The notes under the pieces were generated by a model that ran no database searches, had not been told where the DNA came from, and worked only from the letters and a program-made list of their open reading frames with translations. 27,377 bases of DNA from Xanthobacteraceae bacterium (GTDB lineage: Bacteria; Pseudomonadota; Alphaproteobacteria; Rhizobiales; Xanthobacteraceae). Of the stretch, positions 17,363 through 25,712 are shown piece by piece (position 1 is the stretch's first letter; each line of letters begins with the position of its first letter). The position numbers were made by a program, and so were the translations under genes. The stretch is from positions 1-27,377 of the forward strand of contig JASHRR010001448.1 of assembly GCA_030037185.1 (NCBI GenBank). The letters run 5' to 3'.

Positions 17363-18670
17363 ATGACCGATTTTTCTCCCCGCGAGATTGTTTCCGAACT
17401 TGACCGCTATATCGTGGGCCAGGGCGATGCCAAGCGGGCGGTGGCAATTGCATTGCGCAACCGTTGGCGCCGGCTGCAGCTTGACGAGAAGCTGCGCGAA
17501 GAAGTGATGCCGAAGAACATCCTGATGATCGGCCCGACCGGCGTCGGCAAAACTGAAATCTCACGCCGGCTGGCCAAGCTCGCGGGAGCGCCTTTCCTCA
17601 AGGTCGAGGCAACAAAATTCACCGAGGTCGGCTATGTCGGCCGGGACGTCGAGCAGATCGTTCGCGATCTTGTCGAAATCGGCATCGGCCTGACGCGCGA
17701 GAAGAAACGCAAAGAGGTGCAGGCGAGGGCACATCTTGCGGCCGAGGATCGCGTGGTCGACGCGTTGGTCGGTGCCACCGCCAGCCCCTCCACCAAGGAG
17801 ACCTTCCGCAAGAAGCTGCGCGCCGGCGAACTCGACGACAAAGAGATCGAGATCGAGTTGCAGACGGGGGGAGCCGGCTTGCCTCTATTCGAAATACCCG
17901 GTCTGCCCGGCGCTCAGATGGGCGCTATCTCTATCGGCGACATCTTCGGCAAGCTGGGCGGCGGCCGAACCAAAACGCGTCGGGTTACCGTCAAGGAATC
18001 TCACGAACTGCTGGTCAATGAGGAATCCGACCGGCTGCTCGACCAGGACCGGCTGGTGCAGGAAGCCATTAAGGCGGTAGAGAACAATGGTATCGTGTTT
18101 CTTGACGAGATCGACAAGATCTGCGCGCGAGAGGGCCGCATGGGCGCCGACGTCTCCCGCGAGGGCGTGCAGCGCGATTTGCTTCCGTTGATCGAGGGCA
18201 CCACGGTGTCGACCAAGCATGGCACCGTTAAGACAGATCACATCCTGTTCATTGCATCGGGCGCGTTCCACCTTTCCAAACCTTCCGACTTATTGCCGGA
18301 ACTGCAGGGCCGCTTGCCGATCCGCGTCGAGCTCAGGCCGCTCACGCGCGATGACTTAAAGCGCATCCTCACCGAGCCCGAGGCTTCGTTGATCAAGCAA
18401 TATGTGGCACTGATCGCGACCGAGGACGTCAAGCTCGAATTTACCGAGGACTCCATCGATGCCATTGCGGATGTGGCGGTGCTGGTGAATTCGACCGTCG
18501 AGAATATCGGGGCCCGGCGCCTGCAAACGGTGATGGAACGCGTGCTTGACGACGTTTCGTTCGGCGCCCCCGACAAAGCCCATGACATCGTCAAAATCGA
18601 CGGGGATTACGTCAGGAGCCGGGTCGCAGACCTCGCCAAGAATGCCGACTTGAGCCGGTTTATCCTCTGA
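17363..18670 (+). CDS. hslU: ATP-dependent protease ATPase subunit HslU
   Basis: This 435-residue AAA+ unfoldase feeds substrates to HslV. Domains run N (about 1-100, with [15 protein letters not shown]), an intermediate coiled I-domain (about 105-230), then the rest of the ATPase and the C-terminal domain. Walker A is GPTGVGKT at 57-64, followed by [13 protein letters not shown] (pore loop). Walker B is [10 protein letters not shown], with sensor motifs around [14 protein letters not shown] and [15 protein letters not shown]. The C-terminal LSRFIL is the tail that docks into HslV. The ATG at 17363 gives the family's MTDFSPREI start with GGCGGA 5 bases upstream; an ATG at 17357 would add two residues. 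Confidence 0.97.
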   Translation: MTDFSPREIVSELDRYIVGQGDAKRAVAIALRNRWRRLQLDEKLREEVMPKNILMIGPTGVGKTEISRRLAKLAGAPFLKVEATKFTEVGYVGRDVEQIVRDLVEIGIGLTREKKRKEVQARAHLAAEDRVVDALVGATASPSTKETFRKKLRAGELDDKEIEIELQTGGAGLPLFEIPGLPGAQMGAISIGDIFGKLGGGRTKTRRVTVKESHELLVNEESDRLLDQDRLVQEAIKAVENNGIVFLDEIDKICAREGRMGADVSREGVQRDLLPLIEGTTVSTKHGTVKTDHILFIASGAFHLSKPSDLLPELQGRLPIRVELRPLTRDDLKRILTEPEASLIKQYVALIATEDVKLEFTEDSIDAIADVAVLVNSTVENIGARRLQTVMERVLDDVSFGAPDKAHDIVKIDGDYVRSRVADLAKNADLSRFIL

Positions 18671-18849
18671 CGCCCGTTAACACCGGCGACTCGCTGCCTG
18701 CGTTGCCCACCAACCGCCGCGCGCCGGCGGCTGCGTCACTCAGCCAAACGCGCCTTGTGTGCGCGCGCCGACACCACTTGGCGCGGGTTTGCCCCAGGCC
18801 TGCCGAACGCCGCCCTGCCTGCGCCTCGCGGCCGGCGCGTGTTGCCGTT

Positions 18850-18990
18850 TCACGCCTTCTTGGAACCGACCGCGGATTGAAGCTGTCCTACCGCGGAGGT
18901 CTGCGGAACCGGACCACCTTTCTTTTTCTTGTTCCACTCGGCCTTGGGTTTTTTCTTCTCCTTGGTGCTTCTCAACTGACCTTTCGCCAT
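18850..18990 (-). CDS. Small lysine-rich protein of 46 residues
   Basis: A very short gene with a strong ribosome binding site (AAGGAG, 6 bases before the ATG). The product starts MAKGQLRSTKEKKKPKAEWN and has 12 lysines in 46 residues, including a KKKK run at 21-24, then a neutral Gln/Ser/Val tail ending SKKA. It has no signal peptide or membrane span. Small proteins with a MAKGQ-R...KEAKKPK start recur in Hyphomicrobiales as hypothetical proteins, from memory. The charge suggests nucleic-acid or ribosome binding, which is inference only. It lies 82 bases downstream of the Smr gene on the same strand and convergent with hslU. Confidence 0.75.
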   Translation of the reverse strand: MAKGQLRSTKEKKKPKAEWNKKKKGGPVPQTSAVGQLQSAVGSKKA

Positions 18991-19072
18991 GGCGAGCTCC
19001 TTACTTTCTGCCCTGCGACGGCCTTTACTATAGCGCGTCCAGGTCCGATTGAAATGCGGTTTGCGCGTCCTC

Positions 19073-19654
19073 CTACCCGTTCGGCTTGCGCACCCAGACA
19101 TAAAGCGCGCCTTCGCCGCCATGACCGGTGTCGGCGACATCGAAACCGAGTACGTAGCGGCGAAACTCCGGCAGCGCCAGCCACATCGGCACTTGCCGGC
19201 GTAACACGCCGCGGCCGCTGGGCGAAGCATCGGCGACGCCCTTTCCGGTGATGATGAGCACGAATTTCGCACCATTGGCCTGGGAGCGATGGAGCAGCCT
19301 GCGCAGAGCGCCGTAAGCCTGCGTCTGGGTCATGCCGTGCAGATCGATACGCGCATCCACGCCCGTGTGGCCGCGGGCGAGCCGGTGCTTATCCTTTCGC
19401 ACGATCGGGCTCAGCGCGGGCATCCGCACGGCGCGGTGGGCAGAGATCGCAACATGCGTTTCGGGGCGACCCGCCTCGGCGGCGGCCGGGTGGCGGACGC
19501 CGGTGCCGCGGCGCGCGTCGCTCACTGCCTTTTTGCCGAGCCGCAACGGTCGCACGGTTCGCACCACCAGCGACCACAACTGCTCTTCGTCGGCGGTCAG
19601 CGGGCGGCGGCCCGGCGCAGGGCGCAATCTGGCGACCGGCTTTCGGCCGCTCAT
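19073..19654 (-). CDS. Smr/MutS2-domain protein
   Basis: A 193-residue protein with a basic, disordered N-terminal part (about 1-95) and a C-terminal Smr domain (about 100-190). Signature residues are RIDLHGMTQTQAY (IDLHG at 103-107) and LIITGKGV at 133-140, with VLRRQVPMWL and the closing GGEGALYVWVRK. Smr domains are nucleases or nucleic-acid binding modules (MutS2 C-terminus, YdaL/SmrA type). Known members act on RNA or branched DNA, often through the DLHG and GKG/GxG loops. Its start codon overlaps the end of mltA by four bases, indicating coupled translation in a timA-mltA-smr operon. The exact substrate is unknown. Confidence 0.92.
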   Translation of the reverse strand: MSGRKPVARLRPAPGRRPLTADEEQLWSLVVRTVRPLRLGKKAVSDARRGTGVRHPAAAEAGRPETHVAISAHRAVRMPALSPIVRKDKHRLARGHTGVDARIDLHGMTQTQAYGALRRLLHRSQANGAKFVLIITGKGVADASPSGRGVLRRQVPMWLALPEFRRYVLGFDVADTGHGGEGALYVWVRKPNG

Positions 19655-21087
19655 CGGAGCAGCCGACGCGGATGTCCGCGCTCGAACTGAACCGAAATCG
19701 GTTCTGATTTCGGATCCTCATGGTCGCTGCCTGCGGTTCGCGCAGAGCCAGGCCGCCGCCCGGTGATGACCGGCCTGGCGGGCGGCAAGGGCATATGGCT
19801 ACCGGCCGCAACTGGGTCGAGGTCGCGCGGCAGAAGCAGCGCAAACTGACCCTGTTGGCGGATCCGACCGGCGATCTGGCCCGCCTCGTCGCCGGCACCG
19901 AAATAAAGATCGGCGCGCGCCGGGCCGACAATGGCGGAACCGGTGTCCTGAGCAATCATGGTGCGGCGGAATGCAATGCTCGCGCTGGTGCCCGCCAGCG
20001 GCAGGTCCGACTCGATGAAGAACGGCGTGCCGTAGGCATGCAGCGCCTTGTCGACCGCAATCGAACGGCCGGCCGACAGCCGGATCCCCTGGGCGCCGAG
20101 CGGCTCGCCGTCATCGTTGAGCCCGACGATGCGGAAAAATACCATCGACCTGTTCTGCCGCCGCACGTCCTTGGCCTCATCCGGGTTGGCCTGCATCCAT
20201 TCCCGGATCCGGTGCATCGACATTTCTTCGCGCGGGATGACGTTGCGATCGATCAGCACCCGCCCGACCGGCGTGTAGGGATAGCCGTTGTGCGCATCGT
20301 AGTTGATGCGCAGTGTGGTCCCATCTTCAAGCTTGACCCGCGCCGAGCCTTGGATCTGGATGAACAGCGCGTCGGTCGCGCTGCGCAGCCAACAGATTTC
20401 CAGGTGCTGGCCGTCGAGCGCCCCGTCTTCGATCTCGCCGCGATCGTAATAAGGGACGAGCTCACCCGCCGGGGTTCGCCGAAATGCGCGTCCGGTATTG
20501 GGAAAAGGCCCGCCCGGCTGGGTCGCCCCGGCAGCGATCAAGTCGGCGGGACGGCGATAGAGCGGAACCGTGAACTCGCGGGTCGGGAACCGGGAACCCT
20601 CGACAATGGGCTCGTAGTAGCCGGTCAGAAATCCTGCCGTGTCGCCGAGCTTGCGGATGCGAACTGGCAGAAAGTTGTCCTCGAAGAACTGCCGCGCTGC
20701 GGCGCGCGGCAGCTGTCCGATCTTTACGGCGCGAGCACAGACCTTGCGCAACGCGGTACGCACCGGCTTTCCGTCGTCCACGCCCTTCGATCGTACAATC
20801 GGGCGGCAGCTTGCCTGGAATGTCGCAAACGCGCTGGCCTGGTCATCGGCGCTCCAGCCGTCGAGCTCGTCCCAGCCGGTCGGCTCGAGCGCGGCGTCCG
20901 CGATGTGCAAAGGCCCGGGCGGCGAGGCCGCCTTCCCATGCGTCTTGTCGCTTGGCCTCGCGGCAGACGGCGTGGCGGCAAGGCCGGGCCGCGACGGGTT
21001 GGCATGGGCACCCGCGATCTCTGGCGTTGCAACCACCGACGCGACCACGGCCGACCACAGAGCTAAGCGAAACGGTCGCGTACACAT
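19651..21087 (-). CDS. mltA: Membrane-bound lytic murein transglycosylase A
   Basis: This 478-residue periplasmic enzyme would cleave peptidoglycan glycan strands to 1,6-anhydro ends. The N-terminal signal peptide covers about residues 1-28 (hydrophobic LALWSAVVASVVA), without a clear lipobox cysteine, so it may be soluble rather than lipid-anchored. The MltA domain includes FLTGYYEPIVEGS (153-165), TVPLYRRP, YYDRGEIEDG and FIQIQGSARVKLEDG. The 3D domain holds IAQDTGSAIVGPARADLYFGAGDEA (begins at about 378), with Asp381 and Asp393 as the conserved acidic pair. The last 50 residues are low-complexity. It sits 13 bases after timA and overlaps the Smr gene by four. Confidence 0.95.
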   Translation of the reverse strand: MCTRPFRLALWSAVVASVVATPEIAGAHANPSRPGLAATPSAARPSDKTHGKAASPPGPLHIADAALEPTGWDELDGWSADDQASAFATFQASCRPIVRSKGVDDGKPVRTALRKVCARAVKIGQLPRAAARQFFEDNFLPVRIRKLGDTAGFLTGYYEPIVEGSRFPTREFTVPLYRRPADLIAAGATQPGGPFPNTGRAFRRTPAGELVPYYDRGEIEDGALDGQHLEICWLRSATDALFIQIQGSARVKLEDGTTLRINYDAHNGYPYTPVGRVLIDRNVIPREEMSMHRIREWMQANPDEAKDVRRQNRSMVFFRIVGLNDDGEPLGAQGIRLSAGRSIAVDKALHAYGTPFFIESDLPLAGTSASIAFRRTMIAQDTGSAIVGPARADLYFGAGDEAGQIAGRIRQQGQFALLLPRDLDPVAAGSHMPLPPARPVITGRRPGSARTAGSDHEDPKSEPISVQFERGHPRRLLR

Positions 21088-21100
21088 GACGCACGCCTGA

Positions 21101-21802
21101 TCAGGTGCCGCCTTCGGTGGCGATGAGATTCCAGTTTGGATCGCGGGACGTCACCTCCCTGGCGAAAGTCCAAACGTCGGTGACATTGGTGACCGCATCC
21201 GGACTGCCATCGATCACGTTACCGTTACGATTGCGAGTGACCGACACCAGCTGGGAGACAAAGCGCAGCGTGAGCTGCGCTACTTTGCCACGCAGTTCCG
21301 CATTGGTGAGCTCGGTCGAATCGATCGATATGAACCGGGTTTCGACGGTCTCGCTGCGCGCCTCCCGCTCGCGAATAACGGCATCGAATCCGTCATAGAC
21401 CTCACGCGCCAGCAGGTTCTTCAGCGACCGCCGGTCGCCTGCCGCATAAGCCGTCACGATCATTTCGTAGGCCGCCCTGGCGCCGGCGATGAATTGCTTG
21501 ACATCAAAATTCTTGTCTGCCGCCACGATGGCATCGAGCCCCCTGGCCACCGGCGAGCCCGCAGCCGCAAACCCCGCGTAGCGGTCCGGGGGCTCGCCGG
21601 CCTCGGCCGGTCGGGCGGGCTCGCTTGCGCGTTGGGGAAGAGGGACTACCTTTTCGCCAGAGGACTTTCGCACCGCGTCCGGGGCCGAAAATGGGTCATA
21701 GGGCGGCCGCTCGCGCCCGGTTCGCTGACCGAGCACGCTGCGCAGCTTTAGGAATATCAATACTGCGACCGCCAGTAAGAGTATGGTGGTTGTGTCGAAC
21801 AC
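21101..21802 (-). CDS. timA: Tim44/TimA family putative adaptor protein
   Basis: This 233-residue protein has an N-terminal membrane anchor (TTTILLLAVAVLIFLKLRSVLGQRTG, about residues 3-28). A charged linker follows, and then a Tim44-like domain (about 90-233) with FIAGARAAYEMIVTAYAAGDRRSLKNLLA, VYDGFDAVIRERE and the final WTFAREVTSRDPNWNLIATE. In alphaproteobacteria TimA is a bacterial relative of the mitochondrial Tim44 import-motor subunit; its bacterial role is poorly defined. The start is a GTG, with AGGAAG about 8 bases upstream, and agrees with the usual FD...FLKLRSVLG opening. First gene of the timA-mltA-smr operon and divergent from fxsA. Confidence 0.93.
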   Translation of the reverse strand: MFDTTTILLLAVAVLIFLKLRSVLGQRTGRERPPYDPFSAPDAVRKSSGEKVVPLPQRASEPARPAEAGEPPDRYAGFAAAGSPVARGLDAIVAADKNFDVKQFIAGARAAYEMIVTAYAAGDRRSLKNLLAREVYDGFDAVIREREARSETVETRFISIDSTELTNAELRGKVAQLTLRFVSQLVSVTRNRNGNVIDGSPDAVTNVTDVWTFAREVTSRDPNWNLIATEGGT

Positions 21803-21881
21803 GTCTCATGCTTCCTGGGCAGCTGCACCGCATCGACCGGTGCTCGTGAAATTGGAATTTTGTCCTAGTCTCTCCTTGCTG

Positions 21882-21898
21882 CCAATAGGCTATATTGG
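21882..21898. repeat. Inverted repeat CCAATA-N5-TATTGG
   Basis: Perfect six-base arms with a five-base spacer lie in the 269-bp divergent gap between timA and fxsA, 80 bases from the timA start and 174 from fxsA. The right part contains TATATT, which resembles a -10 element. It could be an operator or part of a promoter; chance cannot be excluded. Confidence 0.3.
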
Positions 21899-22071
21899 GA
21901 ATCCACGATGCGATTCCAGACCTGAAACTTTACCCGCCCAACCAGGCTTTTGTATGCAGTACAACTTTAGACCATCGAGACCTGTACGCCAACTCGATGT
22001 CGCCGCCTTGCGCAAGCGCAAACATCGCGACCGCGTCGAGATCGGTGCCATGATCCAGGGAGTTCGGACCG

Positions 22072-22521
22072 ATGCGTCTCATTAAGGTGGTTGCCATCGG
22101 GTTACTAGCCTGGCCCGCGGCAGAAATTGTGGCATTCATCTTCGTCGCGACCGTGACGGGCTTTGCCAATGCGGTAGTCCTAGTCTTGCTAATGTCCTTG
22201 GCCGGGCTGTTCGTTGTGCGGCATTTTGGCGGGCAGGTGGCTCGGGTTCGGACCGCCGCGGGCAGCGGGATCGCCGCGTGGGGCGGCGCCGCGCCCAGCA
22301 TCGGCGGACTTCTTCTCTTAATTCCCGGCTTTATCACCAGCGTGCTGGGCATCATAATCTTACTTCCGATTTCTCGCAGATGGTTGCTGGCCGGGTGTCG
22401 GCGCATGGTGGCGGCCGGCCGGCCGGCGGCCGATCCGATGACGATTGATCTTGCACCCGATGAGTGGCGCTCCTTGCCTGGTCGGAAATTACCCTCGCCG
22501 GGCGGCCCACCCACAAACTAA
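22072..22521 (+). CDS. fxsA: FxsA family membrane protein
   Basis: This 149-residue inner-membrane protein has hydrophobic segments at about 4-30, 31-50 and 82-105. Family features include WPAAEIVAFIFVATVTGF near the N-terminus, the basic RHFGGQVARVR after the second segment, and GGLLLLIPGFITSVLGIIILLP, which is the best FxsA hallmark. E. coli FxsA relieves exclusion of phage T7 by the F plasmid when overproduced; its normal role is unknown. The C-terminal 40 residues are hydrophilic. AGGGAG lies about 12 bases before the ATG. It is followed on the same strand by secB after 173 bases. Confidence 0.93.
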   Translation: MRLIKVVAIGLLAWPAAEIVAFIFVATVTGFANAVVLVLLMSLAGLFVVRHFGGQVARVRTAAGSGIAAWGGAAPSIGGLLLLIPGFITSVLGIIILLPISRRWLLAGCRRMVAAGRPAADPMTIDLAPDEWRSLPGRKLPSPGGPPTN

Positions 22522-22647
22522 CAATCAACAGCACCTGTTCCTTAAGCGATTCTGTTTAATCGACCTTGCGGCGTGGTGCGGTCGGCAAACTTTAAAAAAA
22601 TTGATGAGACCAGCGTCCTTGTTCCGCTTTGCCGCTTGTGATAGCCA

Positions 22648-22672
22648 CACCCGCAAACACTTGAAGCGGGTG
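22648..22672 (+). promoter_or_regulatory. Hairpin in the fxsA-secB gap
   Basis: CACCCGC at 22648-22654 and GCGGGTG at 22666-22672 form a perfect seven-base stem with an 11-base loop, ending 22 bases before the secB ATG. There is no T run after it, so it is unlikely to be a classical terminator. It could fold in the secB leader RNA near the ribosome binding site GGAGAG (22683-22688). Confidence 0.35.
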
Positions 22673-22694
22673 CTGTAGTCGGCGGAGAGACATC

Positions 22695-23192
22695 ATGACG
22701 ACAACGAACGGCGGTGACGGTCCAGCGCCCGACGCAACCCAGGACGCGGCCCCCAGCATCAGCGTCCTGGTGCAATATTCCAAGGACTTTTCGTTTGAAA
22801 ATCCCAATGCGCCGCAGTCGCTTATGCAGCCGCAGCAGCAGCCGCAGATCGGCATTCAGATCAACGTCAATCCCCGCCAGATGTCGAACACAGATTTCGA
22901 GGTCGAGCTGAAACTGGAAGGAAAGGCCGAGCACAGCGGCAACGTCGTGTTCGCTTTCGACCTTAATTATGCCGGCGTGTTTCGGCTGATGAACATCCCG
23001 CAGGAAAATCTCGGTCCGCTGTTGATGATCGAGTGCCCGCGCTTGTTGTTCCCGTTTGCGCGGGAAATCATCTCAAGCGCCATTTCCAACGGCGGGTTCC
23101 CGCCGCTGTTGTTGAATCCCGTCGATTTTGTCGGGCTCTACCAGCGGCGGCTGGCGGAAATGCAGGCCGCGCAGCCGGCTACCCAAGCCTGA
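22695..23192 (+). CDS. secB: Protein-export chaperone SecB
   Basis: This 165-residue cytosolic chaperone holds preproteins unfolded and passes them to SecA. Conserved parts are [19 protein letters not shown] (residues 22-40), [55 protein letters not shown] and [18 protein letters not shown]. The N-terminal 20 residues and a Q-rich loop (MQPQQQPQ) are typical for alphaproteobacteria. GGAGAG lies 6 bases before the ATG. It stands 20 bases before the DUF1993 gene. Confidence 0.97.
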   Translation: MTTTNGGDGPAPDATQDAAPSISVLVQYSKDFSFENPNAPQSLMQPQQQPQIGIQINVNPRQMSNTDFEVELKLEGKAEHSGNVVFAFDLNYAGVFRLMNIPQENLGPLLMIECPRLLFPFAREIISSAISNGGFPPLLLNPVDFVGLYQRRLAEMQAAQPATQA

Positions 23193-23212
23193 CCAGCGTC
23201 TTGAGGTTGCGC

Positions 23213-23737
23213 ATGTCGTTTTCAATGTCGACGTCATCGATACCGGTGTTCGAGATCGGTCTTTCGGCGCTCTCGGGGGTTCTCGACAAGGCTGCCGCCT
23301 ACGCCGCCGCCAAGAAGATCGACCCTTCGGTGCTGCTTCAGTCAAGGCTCTATCCTGACATGTTTCCGCTGGTCAGACAGGTGCAGATCGCAGCGGATCA
23401 GGCCAAGAACGGCATCTCGCGCCTCGCCGGCGTGGAGGCCCCCCGTTATGAAGACAACGAGACGACAATCGATCAGCTAAGGGATCGCCTGGCGAGAACG
23501 CTGTCCTACCTGAAGTCGATCGATCAAAAAAAGATCGACGGGGCCGCTGACCATGACATCACGTTCCCGCTCGGCCCGAGCAACAAAGGCCACATGAAGG
23601 GTGGCGACTATCTCAACCATTTCGTATTGCCGAACTTCTATTTTCATCTCTCGGCCGCCTACGCGATCCTGCGTCATTGCGGCGTAGACATTGGCAAGCG
23701 CGACTTCCTGGGCGCTATCCCGATGAAGATGACCTAG
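23213..23737 (+). CDS. DUF1993 family protein
   Basis: This 174-residue protein has the DUF1993 layout. It starts IPVFEIGLSALSGVLDKAAAYAAA, followed by SVLLQSRLYPDMFPLVRQVQIAADQAK. It then has ISRLAG, DNETTIDQLRDRLARTLSYLKS, HMKGGDYLNHFVLPNFYFHLSAAYAILRHCGV and the closing GKRDFLGAIPMKM. The fold is a four-helix bundle related to DinB-type proteins, with the Tyr/His-rich region near the end, from family knowledge; its reaction is unknown. The ATG at 23213 has GAGG about 7 bases upstream; earlier starts would overlap secB. It ends 18 bases from the convergent dnaQ. Confidence 0.9.
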   Translation: MSFSMSTSSIPVFEIGLSALSGVLDKAAAYAAAKKIDPSVLLQSRLYPDMFPLVRQVQIAADQAKNGISRLAGVEAPRYEDNETTIDQLRDRLARTLSYLKSIDQKKIDGAADHDITFPLGPSNKGHMKGGDYLNHFVLPNFYFHLSAAYAILRHCGVDIGKRDFLGAIPMKMT

Positions 23738-23755
23738 CCCGACGCCTGGGCGCGG

Positions 23756-24451
23756 TTACCCGCGCACGTAGTCATTCCAAATCGCCAGCGCCCCCAGCTG
23801 CGCAACGAGTGCGCTGTGGGCAACGCGTTCGGCCTCGGTTATTCGCCGAGCCAGCGGAACCGGACGGACCTTTGGCGACATGGCAAAACCAGTCACCACG
23901 ATCGCGGACGCCGGCATCGCAACCAATCCGAGCTGAGCCTGCCGGGCATCGACGAGCTCGACATACACTTGCGCCAGCAATTCGGCATCGAGCAGCGCGC
24001 CGTGCTTGGTGCGATGGCCGTTGTCGATTCCGAAGCGGCTGCAAAGATCGTCCAACCGGTTCGGGCTGCCAGGATATTTGCGGCGCGCCAGCAGCAGCGT
24101 GTCAACCAGGCGCTCGCGCGCAATCACCGCCTGGTTGGCGCGTTCCAGCTCGGCGTTGAGGAAGGCGAGATCGAACGCCGCGTTATGGGCGACCAAAGCG
24201 GCGCTGCCGATAAAATCAACGAGATCGGCCGCGATGTCTGCAAAGACCGGCTGGACCCTGAGGAAATCGCTGGAAAGGCCATGTATGGCGAACACCTCCG
24301 GCGGGATGTCCCGCTGCGGATTGAGGTAGCGGTGGAACGTGTGACCGGTGGGAAACCGGTTGAGGAGCTCGACGCAGCCGATCTCGACCAGCCGGTGGCC
24401 CTGATACGGATCAAGGCCAGTGGTTTCGGTATCGAATACCACTTCGCGCAT
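23756..24451 (-). CDS. dnaQ: DNA polymerase III epsilon subunit (3'-5' proofreading exonuclease)
   Basis: This 231-residue DEDDh exonuclease proofreads for the replicative polymerase. Catalytic residues are all visible: Asp7 and Glu9 (VVFDTETTGL), Asp94 (VAHNAAFDLAFLN), His150 and Asp155 (RTKHGALLDAELLAQVY). PEVFAIHGLS and PNRLDDLCSRFGID also fit. The ATG at 24451 has AGAGAG 7 bases upstream. The C-terminal 60 residues, which would bind the alpha subunit, are less conserved. It is the last gene of the DUF299-maf-coaE-dnaQ operon, 28 bases after coaE. Confidence 0.96.
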   Translation of the reverse strand: MREVVFDTETTGLDPYQGHRLVEIGCVELLNRFPTGHTFHRYLNPQRDIPPEVFAIHGLSSDFLRVQPVFADIAADLVDFIGSAALVAHNAAFDLAFLNAELERANQAVIARERLVDTLLLARRKYPGSPNRLDDLCSRFGIDNGHRTKHGALLDAELLAQVYVELVDARQAQLGLVAMPASAIVVTGFAMSPKVRPVPLARRITEAERVAHSALVAQLGALAIWNDYVRG

Positions 24452-24479
24452 CAATTGCTCTCTCGCCCGTCAATTGCTG

Positions 24480-25082
24480 TCATCGCACGCGCCGAATCGG
24501 CAGCGTCGGCGCCGTTTGCAGGATGGCATGGACCTGCTGGCGCGCGAAATCGAAACCTTGAGAGGTATCCACTACGAAATCGGAGCGGCGGCGTTTTTCC
24601 GCATCGGGCATCTGTTTGGCAAGCAGGGCCTGGAATTTCTCCTCCGTCATGCCGCTGCGCAGCAAGACGCGGGCACGCTGCACCGCGACCGGCGCGCTCA
24701 CCACGACGACCGCGTCGACGCGGCGGTCGGACCCGGTTTCAAACAGCAGCGGAATGTCAAGCACCGCGACCGGCGCACCGGCACGCTCAGCCTGGTCGAG
24801 AAACCGGGCTTGTTCGCGTCTCACCAGCGGATGGATGATTCCTTCCAGACGCCGCAGCGCCTCGGGATCATCGAGCACGCGCTTGGTCAGCTTGTCGCGG
24901 TCGATTCCCTGCGCCGTACCGACCCCGGGGAATTGTGCCTCGATGAGCGGTGCCGCCTCGCCCGCGTAGAGCCGGTGCACCGTCAAATCAGCATCGTGAA
25001 CGGGTACGCCGGCGTCCGCAAAAAAACGCGCCGTTGTCGATTTGCCCATGCCGAGAGAGCCGGTCAGACCTATGACCACCAT
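24480..25082 (-). CDS. coaE: Dephospho-CoA kinase
   Basis: This 200-residue P-loop kinase phosphorylates dephospho-CoA in the last step of coenzyme A synthesis. Walker A GSLGMGKST is at residues 8-16. HDADLTVHRLY (substrate site), LEGIIHPLVRRE, VAVLDIPLLFETG and the lid-region RARVLLRSGM follow. The strong ribosome binding site AGGAGG is 6 bases before the ATG. It lies 18 bases after maf; aroE, usually between these two genes in related genomes, is not here. With coaA, the window holds both ends of the CoA pathway. Confidence 0.96.
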   Translation of the reverse strand: MVVIGLTGSLGMGKSTTARFFADAGVPVHDADLTVHRLYAGEAAPLIEAQFPGVGTAQGIDRDKLTKRVLDDPEALRRLEGIIHPLVRREQARFLDQAERAGAPVAVLDIPLLFETGSDRRVDAVVVVSAPVAVQRARVLLRSGMTEEKFQALLAKQMPDAEKRRRSDFVVDTSQGFDFARQQVHAILQTAPTLPIRRVR

Positions 25083-25100
25083 GTTGTCCTCCTGGCCGCG

Positions 25101-25712
25101 TCACCCGGCCAGGCTGCCGTTTCGCCTGAGAAAATCGAGCAGCTTGAGCAGAGGCAGTCCAAGAATGGTGAAATGATCACCGTCGATCCGGTCGAACAGA
25201 TGAATGCCGATCTTTTCCAGCTGATAGGCACCGACGCAGTCCAGCACCGCCTGACCCGCCGCATCAAGATAACGGTCAAGAAATGAACCGGAAAAACTGC
25301 GAACCGCGAGACTCGCCGTATCGGCTGCATCGAACAGGACATTGCCGTCGCGCGCCACTGCCACCGCGGAATGCAGATGATGGGTCTTGCCGGCCAGCGC
25401 CATCAGCTGCTCACGGGCCCCGGCCCGGTCGCGAGGCTTGTCGAAGCGCCGCTCTTCGAACGCAAGCGTCTGGTCCGCACCAACGACCATACGGTCGCGC
25501 CAAAGCCTGGATGCCGCTGTCGCCTTGGCGCGGGCCAGCAGGGCGGCCGCTTCAGCCGGGCGCAGATGACCCGCGGCAGCTTCGGCGGCGCGCTCATCCA
25601 AATCCGGAATGCACACTTCAACCGGAATGCCCGCAGCTTGCAGCATGGCGCGACGCGACACGCTGCGGGAGGCCAGCACAAGCGGCCGATCATCCTGCCA
25701 CAGCGACATCAT
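25101..25712 (-). CDS. maf: Maf family nucleoside triphosphate pyrophosphatase
   Basis: This 203-residue Maf/Ham1-fold protein would hydrolyse non-canonical or modified nucleoside triphosphates to monophosphates, or nucleotides such as dTTP and UTP. The diagnostic N-terminal [12 protein letters not shown] (residues 13-24) is present. [49 protein letters not shown] and the final [29 protein letters not shown] complete the family pattern. The ATG at 25712 overlaps the stop of the DUF299 gene by four bases (ATGA); a second ATG is at 25709. Whether it is of the dTTP/UTP or m7GTP type cannot be settled by eye. Confidence 0.94.
   Translation of the reverse strand: MMSLWQDDRPLVLASRSVSRRAMLQAAGIPVEVCIPDLDERAAEAAAGHLRPAEAAALLARAKATAASRLWRDRMVVGADQTLAFEERRFDKPRDRAGAREQLMALAGKTHHLHSAVAVARDGNVLFDAADTASLAVRSFSGSFLDRYLDAAGQAVLDCVGAYQLEKIGIHLFDRIDGDHFTILGLPLLKLLDFLRRNGSLAG

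Noticed and set aside
19720..21066. 448-codon open frame on the plus strand
   Set aside because: It lies fully antisense to mltA, whose family motifs and catalytic aspartates are clear. Its composition is that of a GC-rich shadow frame.
21954..22085. Possible 43-codon protein before fxsA
   Set aside because: Composition is plausible, but it has no ribosome binding site and overlaps the fxsA start in another frame.
23816..24838. 340-codon open frame on the plus strand
   Set aside because: It is antisense to dnaQ and coaE, both with intact catalytic motifs, and has no ribosome binding site or family features.
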